From positions 44,060,194 through 44,124,193 of the forward strand of contig CP136069.1 in NCBI GenBank assembly GCA_032622095.1: a stretch of 64,000 nt of DNA, given 5' to 3'. The position numbers and the translations under genes were made by a program. The notes beneath the pieces were generated by a model. The model searched no databases. It saw nothing but the letters and a program-made list of their open reading frames with translations, and was not told the origin of the DNA. Positions 42,875 to 54,244 of the stretch are shown here, piece after piece. The stretch comes from Siphonodentalium dalli. Taxonomy: Eukaryota; Mollusca; Scaphopoda; Gadilida; Siphonodentaliidae. Numbering within the stretch: position 1 is the stretch's first letter; every line of letters begins with the position of its first letter.

Positions 42875-42905
42875 TGTAGTAAACTACTTCGTGCTTTGCC
42901 ATCCA

Positions 42906-43060
42906 TGTACATTAATGCTCTAATTAATCGACTCCTTAAACACAGCTCCCCGAGAGCTTTCCGATGAATGGCAACAAGCCATATTTCCGACTAAATCCTG
43001 AAAAGTTACCCATAATTCTGCTGTGTTTAAGGAGTCGATTAATTAGAGCATCCACGTACA
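42906..43060. mobile_element. Family A palindromic MITE, left arm deleted
   Basis: TGTACATTAATGCTCTAATT then a jump from AACACAG to CTCCCCGAGAGCT, then a full right arm to TTAGAGCATCCACGTACA. The outermost bases have diverged together on both sides. Confidence 0.9.
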
Positions 43061-43548
43061 CTCTGAATTGGAAATCACAGTATTTGTGAACTAATCAAAT
43101 GAAAGCTCACAGAATATTCCTCTCAAAGCCTGCAAGATTTAATTTTTCCTTGTTTTGTTGAATGCTGAGTGGGTGGTCCATTTGAGTTTCTGATTGTCGT
43201 AACTTGCTCTATCAATGTTAGTTTCAGGTGCTTCGGGTGATGTAGTATTTGGTGAATAGATTGTATTGATAGATGACATTCAAGTGTGAATCTAGATAGC
43301 CACCTATTGACAAAGAATAAATATTGATTCTCTCTTCCAGCAAGATATAAAATTAAGATTTACCATATGTGCAAAAACTTTTTTTCTTTTTTTTTGACAT
43401 TGAACACCAGAATGTAATGATCATATCTAGTCTGGTGCTCAATAATTAGTGTATACATGTAGACCTCGAGTATTTGTTTCTCATACTTTTCAGAGCTGTT
43501 CTGATTATCAGTTTTCTGATTTATTATTTTTTTTAGAAAGTAATTGAT

Positions 43549-43767
43549 TACAGTGATGCCCAAAGTATATGACCTTTTATAACCACAGCAGAATTATGGG
43601 AAATTTTTCAGGATTTAGTCGCAAATATGGCTTGTTGCCATTCATCGGAAAGCTCTCAGTGAGAGCTTTCCAATGAATGGCAACAAGCCATATTTCCGAC
43701 TAAATCCTGAAAAAATTCCCATAATTCTGCTGTGGTTTAGGGGTCGATTATTTAGGACATTACTGTA
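43549..43767. mobile_element. Family A palindromic MITE, AAATTTTTC subtype
   Basis: TACAGTGATGCCCAAAGTAT with GACCTTTTATAACC to GGACATTACTGTA, 219 bp. Confidence 0.94.
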
Positions 43768-43974
43768 GTTAGGAGATAAACGTAATCTGTTAGGGATTCA
43801 AAAATGAAAATAATTTGTGAATGAGCTGGCTTCTTTAGACTTTGTTACACGCAGCTCGTTCGAGAGTCTTATTTTAATTTGAACTGATGTTTATCTTAAG
43901 ATGTATGCCCGTTTTGAGAAAAAAATGTGACGTATTATGTTATTGGTTCGTTCGTCGGTCCGTCTGTCCATTTG

Positions 43975-44275
43975 CTTTTTCGTTTCTGGATTATAACTTT
44001 AGGAAGTATTGACTGAATGGTATGTGGGTTTACTAGCACAAAATACAGGTCAAGTTCAAATTCTGGTTCCGCCTGCCTATTTTCACCAGAGTTACAGCTC
44101 TTTTTGTTGGAATTTGCACTTAATTTTCATTTCCAGGAGATAACTTTAGTAAGTCTGAAGTCTGAAATGAAATTTGGTATATGAGTTTACAAGCCCAAAA
44201 TGCAGGTCAGGTTAAAATTTGGGTTCCGCTCACCAATTTTCACCCGAGTTATGGCCCATTGTTGAATTGCTACTA
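43975..44275 (+). repeat. Dispersed repeat, two ~150-bp units
   Basis: Two related units each run from a TTTC.GGATTATAACTTTAGG-like phrase through GAATGGTATGTGGGTTTACT or GAAATTTGGTATATGAGTTT, AAAATACAGGTCAAGTTCAA and GGTTCCGC to ACCAGAGTTACAGCTC. The same pair-wise structure recurs at 51415-51690 on the same strand. Confidence 0.75.
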
Positions 44276-44396
44276 GTTTTGTTTGATATTTTGAATTTTT
44301 TATGCATTTATTTCATACCGTTTAGATGTCTTAAAGGGACACCAAAAAAAATTTTTGTTTATTTTTCAATAACAAAATGGTATTCTTTGGTATATA

Positions 44397-44647
44397 TACA
44401 GTAATGCCCTAATTAATCGACTGCTTAACCACAGCAGAATTATGGGTAACTTTTCAGGATTTAGTCGGAAATATGGCTTGTTGCCATTCATCGGAAAGCT
44501 CTCCCCGAGAGCTTTCCGATGAAATGGCAACAAGCTCCCCGAGAGCTTTCCTATGAATGGCAACAAGCCATATTTCCGACTAAATCCTGAAAAGTTACCC
44601 ATAATTCTGCTGTGGTTAAGCAGTCGATTAATTAGGGCATTACTGTA
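44397..44647. mobile_element. Family A palindromic MITE with inner duplication
   Basis: TACAGTAATGCCCTAATTAA to GGGCATTACTGTA, 251 bp. The apex stem CTCCCCGAGAGCTTTCC is present twice, lengthening the right arm. Confidence 0.94.
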
Positions 44648-45220
44648 GGTCTAGTTTCACTCTCATATTTTGTTTTCAACATTTTATCAGCCCAACCAAG
44701 CAGAAAATAATATTAAATTAGATATGTTATGTTGTAACTGGAGGTCTAAGGCCCTGAATACATCTTTGAGTGTGATTTTGAAAATAAATTTTGTGGTTGC
44801 TGGAACTGCCAGAAAGAGACAGAGAATATAGCTCTGGCTTCTAGATTCACTCTTAGCGTGTAGACAGATAACATGTATAGATTGTGGAAGTTAAGCAGGA
44901 TATCGGCCATTTTGGTCCAGAAATGAGACGGCCGTTTGTGGCCATTTATGATCATGAAAGGGTTAGATGATTAATCACTCTAGCCCTAGCTTCTAGATTC
45001 ACTCTTAATAAGGCCTTTTTTTTAATAACTTGGTTGGTGGACCTGACCGAACCGAAAAAAGTTATTTTGGGAAAAAAAATTAAAATGCTCCATGTATTTA
45101 TTTTTCAAAATCTCATGCGATGAACAAAAATATTCATTTATTTATAAAAGTGCAGCAGTTTTAGTTTCAGAGGTGACAGAGTTTGTTTTTGTTTTGATTT
45201 TAACACCTACTAGATATATA

Positions 45221-45772
45221 ATAGACTACAGTCTCTTTAAAAAGCCGACTAAAATTTTACAATATTTTCGTCTGGAAATCTCATTCATAATCAGTTACTG
45301 AATTGATGGGATTCCCTCCATTTCATTGGAGAGTGGCGAAGCACATGCGTGATTTCATTGGTTTATGGCATAACGGATCACGTCACAGATCAGAGGTCAG
45401 TGACGTTTTGACAAGTTTCCCATGCATTGTCAAACTCAACTATTGTTGGAAAACTGAAAACATGTGAAATATCCATAACTGATTTTACTCATTGCAATAT
45501 AGGAGACACCATCTTCAAGTTTTTATCAGTCAACGATATTCGTGACTGATTATTCTTTCGCATCTTGTTGTATTTTTTATAACTATTTCTAAGTACTACG
45601 ATTCTCACAAACATTTACTACGCCAGGAATGCACTCCATATTTGGAAATGGTTTATTACATCATGTTGGGAATGCCATGTCATTGTAGAAATTAAATTTA
45701 GTGGACACATCTAGAGATGTATATCTGTTAGGATTATCATCGTCATTTTTAAAGAGACTGAATAGACTATAG
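45221..45772 (+). mobile_element. Family H element, plus copy
   Basis: ATAGACTACAGTCTCTTTAA plus AAAGCCGAC at the left pairs loosely with TTTTTAAAGAGACTGAATAG plus ACTATAG at the right. The ~500-bp interior is found again in reverse near 59008-59490, for example CTCACAAACATTTACTACGC and TTGGAAATGGTTTATTACAT. No coding potential is seen. Confidence 0.78.
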
Positions 45773-45837
45773 TATACATGATAAAACATGGATCTAATAG
45801 TTATTTAAAGTAAGAATATAAATGAACTGAATGATGG

Positions 45838-45985
45838 TACAGTAATCGCTTGTTGCCATTCATCGGAAAGATCTCAGTGAGAGCTTTCCGATGAATGGCA
45901 ACAAGCCATATTTGCAACTAAATCCTGAAAAGTTACCCATAATTCTGCTGTGGTTAAGGAGTCGATTATTTAGGGTATTATGGTA
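45838..45985. mobile_element. Family A palindromic MITE, left arm deleted
   Basis: TACAGTAATCGCTTGTTGCC joins the terminus straight to the inner stem; the right arm is complete to TTAGGGTATTATGGTA. It ends about 165 bp before the next exon. Confidence 0.92.
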
Positions 45986-46151
45986 ACTGGTTCCTGATAC
46001 AAAAGACTGATACAACTTTTACAGCAAAAAGTCCGCTAACCAGTGTTTATAAAAAAAGGCCTACTAATATAAATATAAATATATAGATTGCGGAAGCTAA
46101 GTAGGATGTGTATTCACAGTATTAAGAGCGCGTGTTGCTTTTTATGATTAG

Positions 46152-46283
46152 AGCATAGACCTGCGCTCAGCTATGGACAGTCGCCGATCGTCAGTGGAGA
46201 GTCAACAGAGCCTCAACACGGGCCTCATCACCATGACTGCCAGTCAAATTACCGCTTCTCTCACCAAACTCAACACCGACAAG
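46152..46283 (+). CDS. Cav2: Cav2 exon: Ser-rich tail segment
   Basis: A 132-nt exon, phase 0 at both ends (acceptor TTTTTATGATTAG, donor GTGACC), reading SIDLRSAMDSRRSSVESQQS, LNTGLITMTASQITASLTKL and NTDK. Two later AGs (46158 and 46170) would put the conserved-looking MDSRRSSVES frame out of phase with the exon before, so 46152 is chosen. RRSSVES is a strong basophilic kinase-type site. The segment is otherwise polar and likely disordered or helical. GC and codon use differ clearly from the surrounding intron. Confidence 0.85.
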
Positions 46284-46446
46284 GTGACCAATGGATGTGT
46301 CTGCTTGCGTCATGTGATCTCGTCTCGTCCTTATCTGTGTCTCCGTTAATTCATCTTGATTTGAGAGTCTCTTCATTCTGGTAGCCAATCAATTCTCTTG
46401 GTACAATCTATAGAAAATTCTCTTGGTCAGTTTTTAATGATATTAG

Positions 46447-46676
46447 CCGATTCATGATGGGAGCTGCGCTGGTGCAGCATAATGAATCCTGAGCCAGTGC
46501 TTTTTCTTATATATGCGAGTCTCCCATAGGGAGCTTCACATATATAAGAGAATGCTCTGGCTAACAAGGTCAAGGTAAATATTGTTAGGCCAATGCATTC
46601 TCTTATATATGTGAGGCTCCCCATGGGAGACTTGCATATATAAGAGAATGCATGGGCATAGGGTTTTTGCAAAAAT
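46447..46676 (+). mobile_element. Family B element, both TTAA ends lost
   Basis: CCGATTCATGATGGGAGCTG through two good hairpins to GCATAGGGTTTTTGCAAAAA. Neither terminal TTAACCC survives. Confidence 0.85.
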
Positions 46677-46900
46677 TCCCACTTAATTTTCAAATCACCA
46701 GATCACATTAAATACGACATATTCCATATTATATACCATTTGAAAGTGGAAGCTCCAAAACATTGTATTATTAAATTATCGGGTTGAAAAAACTGTGAAC
46801 ATGTTGTGTTTTTCAAGGTACTGAAGTGTGTTCTGTGTTTAATGTAGTTCTGATTTGTACTGCCAGCTTATTCTCAATGGAAGGGGAATAACTATATCTC

Positions 46901-47291
46901 TTAACCCTTTACCCAACAGAAGGGCCCTGTGCCAATGCATTCTCTTATATATGTGAGTCGACCATAGGTCGCCTCGCATATATAAGAGAATGCATTGGCT
47001 TAACACATTAAAAAATTATAAAATTGTTAAAGAATGTAAGAAAAAATGGTAAAAAGTGTTAAAAAAAGATTTTTTTAGGCCAATGCATTCTCTTATATAT
47101 GCGAGGCGACCTATGGTCGACTCGCATATATAAGAGAATGCATTGGCACAGGGCATAACGTGTAACTATCACAATGTGGTCAAGGAGCCGGTTCCAATGA
47201 TATCCATATTTGTATGGTTCTATTGAGACAGACCGAAGATATTTTTGGCTGTTGAAGCTTTATTTGGACGGTTTGTTGGGTAAAGGGTTAA
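46901..47291 (-). mobile_element. Family C TTAA element, reversed, full length
   Basis: TTAACCCTTTACCCAACAGA to TTGTTGGGTAAAGGGTTAA, 391 bp, both hairpins perfect or nearly so. Confidence 0.95.
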
Positions 47292-47580
47292 TTGTGTATT
47301 ATGATGCATTCTGGGGTAAATAATGGGGGGGGGGGGGGTCCTGGGGTGAATCTGAGAATCTCCATCACTTGGTAGATATTCCTGGGCCACAGCTGTTCTG
47401 TATGTTCTGTATTCTGGTGGAATATAGATATTTTTGGTTCCTCTTCCAAATGGTATATATAATATGGAATATGTTGTGTATAATGTGATCTGGATTCTCC
47501 CATTCAGTTATAAAGGTATATATAACATGGAATATGTTGTGTATAATGTGATATGGGCATTCGATAATTAAGTGGGCCTT

Positions 47581-47847
47581 TAAACCATACTTTACTGAAT
47601 GGATTCACCCATTCAGTTATAAAGGTATATATTGGAATGGTCTATTCTTTATCTGGAGGGATGTTTGAGCAGGAAATATTAGCAGAGATGACAAACAAAC
47701 AGATAACGAAAGTGCATAATGATTCCTACATGTAATTGTTAGTGGAAAATGTTTTGATAATAAGTTCAGCACATTTGTTGAACTTATGTTCTGAACATTT
47801 CCTAAGGGAACTTTTCATCATTGAGAATTTAGTGAAGGATGGGTTAA
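47581..47847 (+). mobile_element. Family F element
   Basis: TTTACTGAATGGATTCACCC to GTGAAGGATGGGTTAA, with the AATGTTTTGATAATAAGTTC palindrome. The left TTAACCC is not preserved. A scrap of the same family (TGGATTCTCCCATTCAG) lies 90 bp upstream. Confidence 0.82.
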
Positions 47848-48038
47848 ATTTAAATCACAACTGTGAGGGCTTGCTTTACATGTGCTCTTTGAAAGTCTTT
47901 GTCTATTAGCTTGTTAGAAAATCAACTAAATAATTTTTTTTAAATTGATCTTGGCTTTTGATCTAAGCTCTTTAGAGTATTGAAACTATGAAGGCACGAT
48001 AGAAATATTGTTGAAGTTATTAGCCGCAATTTAGCAAT

Positions 48039-48255
48039 TACAGTAACGCCCTAAATAATCGACTTCTTAACCACAGCAGAATTATGGGTAACTTTTCAGG
48101 ATTTAGTCGGAAATATGTCTTGTTGCCATTCATCGGAAAGATCTACCTGAGAGCTTTCCGATGAATGGCAACAAGCCATATTTCCGACTAAATCCTGAAA
48201 AGTTACCCATAATTCTGCTGTGGTTAAGGAGTCGATTATTTATGGCATTACTGTA
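48039..48255. mobile_element. Family A palindromic MITE, full length
   Basis: TACAGTAACGCCCTAAATAA to ATGGCATTACTGTA, 217 bp. Confidence 0.95.
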
Positions 48256-48466
48256 GCAATTAGCTGAAACTGTAGTTTCACTTTTAGATGCACATTGTTA
48301 TATTACTTATTTCAAACTGATATTCTGTACCACAGCTGTGTTGGTGAGTTGATTGAGTATTCCTTCTCATAAGATCTACTATTTTGGGTATAGTTGGCAA
48401 CAAGAGAAGCATCACCTATAATATTTTATCTATATTAGCTTCATTGAAATTATCACAAACATTTGG

Positions 48467-48601
48467 TACAGTAATGCCCTAATTAATCGACTCCATAACC
48501 ACAGCAGAATTAAGCACCAAGCCATATTTCCGACTAAATCCTGAAAAGTTACCCATAATTCTGCTGTGGTTATGGAGTCGAATAATTAGGGCATTACTGT
48601 A
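48467..48601. mobile_element. Family A palindromic MITE, short form
   Basis: TACAGTAATGCCCTAATTAA to GGGCATTACTGTA, 135 bp, most of the left arm and centre deleted. Confidence 0.93.
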
Positions 48602-48772
48602 ACTAATATTGTCAAAACGTTTGTCAAATTGCACAAACCGCTCTAAAATTTTATGATCCACAGCAATTTCCTGGCAAAAAAAAACAGCATAATTGGATCT
48701 TTTAGTATTTTCTAATTTTATGACTGAGCTAAATTCTTACAAAAGACAGGATGTACGACTGTATTGTATATT

Positions 48773-48922
48773 CAAGCCTGCAAATAGTGTGTCTGTCATT
48801 TGCAGAATGAGGTTCCCAGAGGGTGAATTTGTTGATGCTAGCCCACCATGCGCGATAGTGTCACTAAATTCACCCTCTGGGACCTCATTCTGCAAATGAC
48901 ATGTTCACTAATTGCAGGCTTG
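48773..48922. mobile_element. Family E hAT-like MITE, single hairpin
   Basis: CAAGCCTGCAAATAGTGTGT to CACTAATTGCAGGCTTG. TGTATATT before and TGTCTATT after make an 8-bp target duplication with one difference. Confidence 0.9.
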
Positions 48923-49035
48923 TGTCTATTAGAATATCTTTCGCCCTTTTTTTCTGTCATTGTGTTAATATAGATCTGGTCTGTGCATTCAATTCGTTTG
49001 AGACTAGTGGTTGAAATGATCTCGTTCTCACAAAT

Positions 49036-49178
49036 TACTAAATGGATTCTCCCAATTCAGTTATAACAGGGAAATGTTCAGATAATAAGTTCAACCAATG
49101 TTCTGTTGAACTTATTATCTGAACATTTCCTATGGGATAACTTCTCATCAATGAGTATTTAGTATAAACAGGTTTAAT
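49036..49178 (+). mobile_element. Family F element, left part deleted
   Basis: TACTAAATGGATTCTCCCAA joins directly to the palindrome AATGTTCAGATAATAAGTTC / GAACTTATTATCTGAACATT; ends TTTAGTATAAACAGGTTTAA. Confidence 0.8.
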
Positions 49179-50052
49179 AGCCATTCAAGTCTAGCAGATA
49201 GCGAGACAAAATATGCAGCCGATCATTTGACTTATCGGCAAACATCGGCCATTCTTGCAGAATGTATCAGAAGGTGCTTTTGATACAAGAATATTTTTTT
49301 TTATAGCAATAAAAGTTTGATGTTATACAATCTGAACCAGCCCAACATCCAGTCTTAAAATGGTTAAGTTAACATAGGGTACGCTTTGCCAATGTGCGAA
49401 CGTTCCCTTAATCTTACTTTAAAGTTGCAATATTGCACCAAAAGAACTGGTTGGTTTGAACCGGATGAAGAGACGTCAGATGATTTTAGATTCAGATTTA
49501 TTCATAGAACCATGGTTAGTCAATAGAATTTAGAATTGTTCACCAACATAATCATCAAAGGCGTCATCATCGGACATCAAGCCAGTGTTTCACTATTGTA
49601 TTTTGTTCTACCTGTGTCAATTTAGAGAAGAGTTTTAAATATATTTTCCAGTGTTACATGGTCTTTTTATTTGTAGATACTGAAAGTGGCTTTTTATAAA
49701 TGTGAAAATATTGTTGTCTACTTTTTCTTAGTATATCAGTAATATGAATCAAGGAGTAACTTAATAGTAAAATATAGGGACATATGTATATACATAGAGG
49801 ATCTCCAAAGAGTTATGTTGGGATATAAGATTTTATTAAACGAGTTTGATAAATTTGATTTACAACTCATCTATGACTGGAGTCATAAATTAATTTTCAT
49901 TATAATTACCATGTTGTTTGTATCGTTCATAGAGCAAATGAGTGTATTTTGCACAAATCCATGGCACAAATTCATTCATTTGTTGTATATATTCTGTTGA
50001 CTATAAAAGGCGATGGTCCCATCAATGGCAGGATTCAGTGTACAGTAACCCT

Positions 50053-50270
50053 TTAACCCTTTGAGTGCCAGGGGCCGATCTCATCGGCCCTAAACCTACA
50101 AAATAAGTCTGTTAAAGAATATAAGAATAAATTATTAAAATTGTAAAAAATTGTAAAAAAAATAAATAAATAAATAAATTGTTAGGCCAATGCATTCTCT
50201 TATATAAGAGAATGCATTGGCACAGGGTATATGGGTTGATACAAAAATCGACCTGGCACTCAAAGGGTTA
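50053..50270 (+). mobile_element. Family D TTAA element, hairpin apex lost
   Basis: TTAACCCTTTGAGTGCCAGG to CCTGGCACTCAAAGGGTTAT. The hairpin has shrunk to TTCTCTTATATAAGAGAA, a perfect short palindrome. Confidence 0.93.
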
Positions 50271-50627
50271 TTCTGCTTTCGGGGTACTTGGCCTCGACAT
50301 TCTTGCATTCTAATTTCATGGCTGCTGATATTGGTATTGAGTGTGCTTGGTATCAAAATGTGCAATAAGGCTGTAACTTATAGAGTAATGAGATTTATTA
50401 CACGTTTGTTACTAGAATTACAGTGTACTTTCTGTGTCGTATTTACAAATAGTATGCCGCACATGTGCCATACACATCCCGTTGACGTCACACATCATAA
50501 ATGACGTTAGCCTCAACCATGAAAGTGGAACTATAAAATGAAAGTATCGGAACACATGACAAAACAAGCCCTGTATGTGCCTCAATAAACCTTGTACATA
50601 TAAGTCTGATTTATTTAAACTCACATA

Positions 50628-50844
50628 TACAGTAATGCTCTAAGTAATCGACTTCTTAACCACAGCATAATTATGGATAACTTTTCAGGATTTAGTCGGA
50701 AATATGGCTTGTTGCCATTCATTGGAAAGCTCTCGGGGAGAGCTTTTCGATGAATGGCAACAAGCCATATTTCCGACTAAATCCTGAAAAGTTACCCATA
50801 ATTCTGCTGTGGTTAAGAAGTCGGTTACTTAGAGCATTACTGTA
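50628..50844. mobile_element. Family A palindromic MITE nested in a family B relic
   Basis: TACAGTAATGCTCTAAGTAA to TTAGAGCATTACTGTA, 217 bp. Left flank ACTCACATA and right flank TAAGAGAATACATTGG rejoin into the family B hairpin arm, showing insertion at a TA. Confidence 0.95.
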
Positions 50845-50907
50845 TAAGAGAATACATTGGCACAGGGTATTCACAAAATTTCAGGATGCTCCAGTCATGA
50901 AAGGGAT
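50842..50907 (+). mobile_element. Family B relic, right end
   Basis: TATAAGAGAATACATTGGCA, CAGGGTATTCACAAAATTTC and CTCCAGTCATGAAAGGG follow the family A insertion. The rest of the B element is missing. Confidence 0.85.
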
Positions 50908-51414
50908 ATTGACACAAAGATATAATTTCTGGTCTGGTTGAAACATATTCAAAATATCAATTTAATATTATAGTTAATGCTGCTCATGAATTTTAGGATA
51001 GCTTTGTTAAATTGTTGCTTGTAACCAGACATGCGATATGGATGAAATTTGAACCTACTGAGTTGCGGAATTTAAGACATACACACAGAGATTATCTCGA
51101 AAGTTCAATAGCCTCAGATTGTTTGTTGAACTAAAACTGAAGATACCTACAAATGAATCAATGGGAATTATGTAACTAGCTGTCAGCAAGTATTAAGTTA
51201 TCAAGTGTTAATTTACAATGCATTCATATTAGTTGTAGGTAACTGTTGCTTGTTGTGGATCTCATCGCTTTGAAGGGATCATGGGTTTTTGGTTATAGAT
51301 ATCTTTTTACTTGTCAAATTCTATATACATATGGCGAAAAATAATCCACAAAAAATACATTTTCTGAGAAAGTATTTACTTATTTTTAATATATCCATCA
51401 GTCCAATTGCACAC

Positions 51415-51690
51415 TTTTGGTTTCCGGATGATTAGATTCAACTAAATGGTATGTGTGTTTACTAGTACAAAATACAGGTCAGGTTCGAATTTGGGTTTCG
51501 CCCGCCAATTTTCAACAGAGTTATGGCCCTTTTTGGTGGAAGTTTCACTTGATTTTAGTTTCCGGATGATATCTTTAATAAGTTTGAACTGAAGGGAATG
51601 AAATTTGGCATGTGAATTTACTATACCAAAATACAGGTAAAGTTCGTATTTGGGTTCCGCCCGCCTATTGTCACCAGAGTTGTGGCCCTT
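51415..51690 (+). repeat. Dispersed repeat, two ~150-bp units
   Basis: TTTGGTTTCCGGATGATTAG, AATGGTATGTGTGTTTACTA, ACAGGTCAGGTTCGAATTTG, then a second unit with GAAATTTGGCATGTGAATTT and GTTCGTATTTGGGTTCCGCC. Same family as 43975-44275. Confidence 0.75.
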
Positions 51691-52717
51691 TTTTTGAATT
51701 ACCACAGGCTTATTATGCCATGCCCTGGCGATGCTGTTGTTTAAAATGAGTTGCTTTGATTAGCATTTCGTAGGCACTGAGTGACCTGTGTACTTAATGT
51801 CTGGATATAGAAATGGTATGCTAAACAAAATCGTATCTTTGAACATGTTTGATTTTGTATTATTGAATTTGTCTAGATGTAATTTTATGATGTTTTAAAT
51901 GCAGCTTTTCAAGTGAATCAAAGGGGATGCCATTGACATAGCCGAATGGGCACTAAAATGTTTTTTTTTACATTACTCATGGTTGTACACAGTTTTTGCA
52001 GAATATACCTTGTATATACACATAAATATAGCAAAATAGATTAAAATTAACCTTAAATGTGTTTAATTCAGTCATAAATGTGAAAAATACTGTTATTTGC
52101 CTCAATATCCCCCTGAAATACCACTCAATTTTCCCAAAAATTGGACGAATTTGACTGAAAAAATCTTCAATTTACCCAAATTTTTAGCTTTCAAAATATT
52201 TGGGGGGGGGGGGGGGAGGGGGTGCTGCAGCCCTCCCAGCTATCCCAGCTATCATGGCCTGTATGGCTATCATCATTGATATGTGATCATTAAATGTTCC
52301 TCATATTTGCCCTTGCATGAATTTAGCCTATATGTATCATCCTATGTGGAAAATAGAATAGTTCGCATCACATTTGGTATCTACATGTTTATATTAGTTG
52401 ATGAAGTTTTTATTAAGTGTATTAAAGGTGACTTATACTTAGAAGTTCTCCAGTCAAATTTGATTTCAGCCAACTTATTTTTAGAAGCGTATACATTTCA
52501 ACAGAGCATTCAGTTCATGTATAGTGTGTTTATATAATATGTGTTCAAACATGTCACACCTATGAACGTCTAGAATCGTACTGTGTGATGTCATAATGAC
52601 TTTCCTATAGTAGAGGTGGTAACATTTTGGTTTCTAGACGTCACATCTCGGAATTAACTTATGAATTATAAGTCTTTTTTTCCAAAGGAAGCTATAAACT
52701 CTTTCTGGATGTGGAAC

Positions 52718-52885
52718 ATATCCCTTTCTATACTAAATTGATTGTCCCACAAAGTTAAAAAGTGTACATTGGAATGGTCTATTATTGATTTGGAGGGATG
52801 TACAGGTAAGCAGACGGCAGATAATAAAAGTACAGAAGGTGTCCTGTTTATCCATCAGGAAATGTTCAGATAACAACCTATTGTA
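52718..52885 (+). mobile_element. Family F element, right part missing, near acceptor
   Basis: TATCCCTTTCTATACTAAAT through GGAATGGTCTATTATTGATT to GAAATGTTCAGATAACAACC. It ends about 40 bases before the next exon. Confidence 0.78.
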
Positions 52886-52926
52886 TCTACAGCATATATG
52901 TAACTACATTATTATTTTAATTTCAG

Positions 52927-53227
52927 CCAATCGATAGGAAGGATTTCTCCAGAGGTTTAAGGCCTGAGCATGCAGCTGGCGGCAACAAACCTCCTGAGAG
53001 GTTACCTCTAGAGCAGACGTCTAATCGCCTCGGCTTTAAACCATCTGTGCCTGCATCTCCGGGGTCACCTTATGGCCCGTCCTCACCATCAACCTCGCCC
53101 TTCCCCTCGAGGAGGGCGCATTCTCCGATGGGAGGACGGCGACTTGATATCGGCTTCGCTTCAGCTGTTTCGAATCTTGTCGATCAAGCTCACACTATTG
53201 CCCAGGAAGATCGACGAAAACACTTCG
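52927..53227 (+). CDS. Cav2: Cav2 exon: Pro/Ser-rich tail with a helical end
   Basis: A 301-nt exon (acceptor TTTAATTTCAG, donor GTAATT). It starts in phase 0 with PIDRKDFSRGLRPEHAAGGN, continues through a Pro/Ser-rich linker (SPGSPYGPSSPSTSPFPSRR), then RRLDIGFASAVSNLVDQAHT and IAQEDRRKHF, and leaves one base of Gly. The linker carries several S-P sites suited to proline-directed kinases. The end looks like an amphipathic helix (SAVSNLVDQAHTIAQEDRRK) and may be a protein-binding element; that is inference. A family F relic lies just upstream. The following intron is nearly 10 kb and contains a candidate cassette exon. Confidence 0.92.
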
Positions 53228-53388
53228 GTAATTAATTTTAAAACATTTTTTTTATAAAAATGTAACCGTACAGTTAGATTTATTCTTTTAAAACCTGATT
53301 TTAGTTTTGTTTCAGTAATTTCAGAAAGTAATATTCTTAGAAAGTTTCAGCTCATTTTTTTACTGGAAGTACATAGATTTAGTTAGTA

Positions 53389-53575
53389 TACAGTAATGTC
53401 CTAAATAATCGACCCCTAAACCACAGCAGAATTATGGGAAATTTTTCTGGATTTAGTTGGAAATATGGTGAGACCTTTCCGATGAATGGCAACAAGCGAT
53501 ATTTCCAACTAAATCCGGAAAAATTTCCCATAATTCTGCTGTGGTTAAAGGGTCATATACTTTGGGCATTACTTT
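53389..53575. mobile_element. Family A palindromic MITE, AAATTTTTC subtype
   Basis: TACAGTAATGTCCTAAATAA to GGGCATTACTTTA, 187 bp; left inner stem deleted. Confidence 0.93.
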
Positions 53576-54049
53576 AACCCAGAGCTTCACAGTTTCAAGT
53601 GAAAAATATTTGCATGTTATAGGAATCACACCTATTTTATTGTGGAACTAATTTTATCACATAATTATATCCTAAACCTCGCCTCATATTTTTTATTAAG
53701 ACACACATATATTATCGGCACGCGCGGTAAGAGCTTAGCGCAATGGTGTTGATGTCAATGCCAGAACTTTATTATTATGTTAATTAGAATATAATTATTA
53801 TATTCGTTTTGTGTTGGGTTATTTAGTGTTGACTGTGAGATAAACATGGGTGATAAGGGTGGTTGAACAATTTTGTCAACATGAAAAGACACATTTAAAA
53901 TGGAACTATATTTTTTCTTGAAGGTGTCTTTACTTCCTCTTTGTTGTGATACGGAAATCAATATTAATTTTGTTTATCCCCAACTGTCTATAGAAAATTT
54001 TTCTTTGCTAAAAAGTGATTATGTGATCAAATGGATCTCAGATTCGTTG

Positions 54050-54148
54050 CAATTCTATACAAAATTTATTAACCTTGTCCACTAAATTTGGTTCGAGACT
54101 CGCTAAAGCTCGTCTCAAATCAAAGTTCACTCCATTAATAAATCTCGT
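54050..54148. mobile_element. Foldback element
   Basis: AATTCTATACAAAATTTATT, AACCTTGTCCACTAAATTT pairs imperfectly with AAAGTTCACTCCATTAATAA, ATCTCGTATAGAATT. Related to the foldback at 16522. Confidence 0.6.
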
Positions 54149-54244
54149 ATAGAATTACGACTCATTAGAGATCCTCTATATCTTATACCAATTTTAATAT
54201 TATATTACGCTTTTACTATTTTTATTTTATTCGAATTTTCATGG

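Larger units (their letters stand above)
40294..46151 (+). other. Intron
   Basis: Contains nested family B/D, several family A copies, a further B copy, a dispersed 150-bp-type repeat and an H element. Plain stretches with nothing recognised: 41396-42620, 43061-43548 and 44648-45220. Confidence 0.82.
46284..52926 (+). other. Intron
   Basis: Copies of families A, B, C, D, E and F and the second dispersed-repeat locus. Plain stretches: 46677-46900, 47292-47580 (with a poly-G run near 47326), 48256-48466, 49179-50052, 50908-51414 and 51691-52717 (with a poly-G run near 52200). Confidence 0.82.

Noticed and set aside
46171-46283. Exon start at the CTCAG acceptor (46170)
   Set aside because: It would put the RRSSVESQQS frame out of phase with all upstream exons; 46152 preserves it.
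49219-49273. Possible exon RSFDLSANIGHSCRMYQK
   Set aside because: The open frame needs a split codon from the previous exon, which ends on a codon boundary, and phase 0 hits a stop at once.
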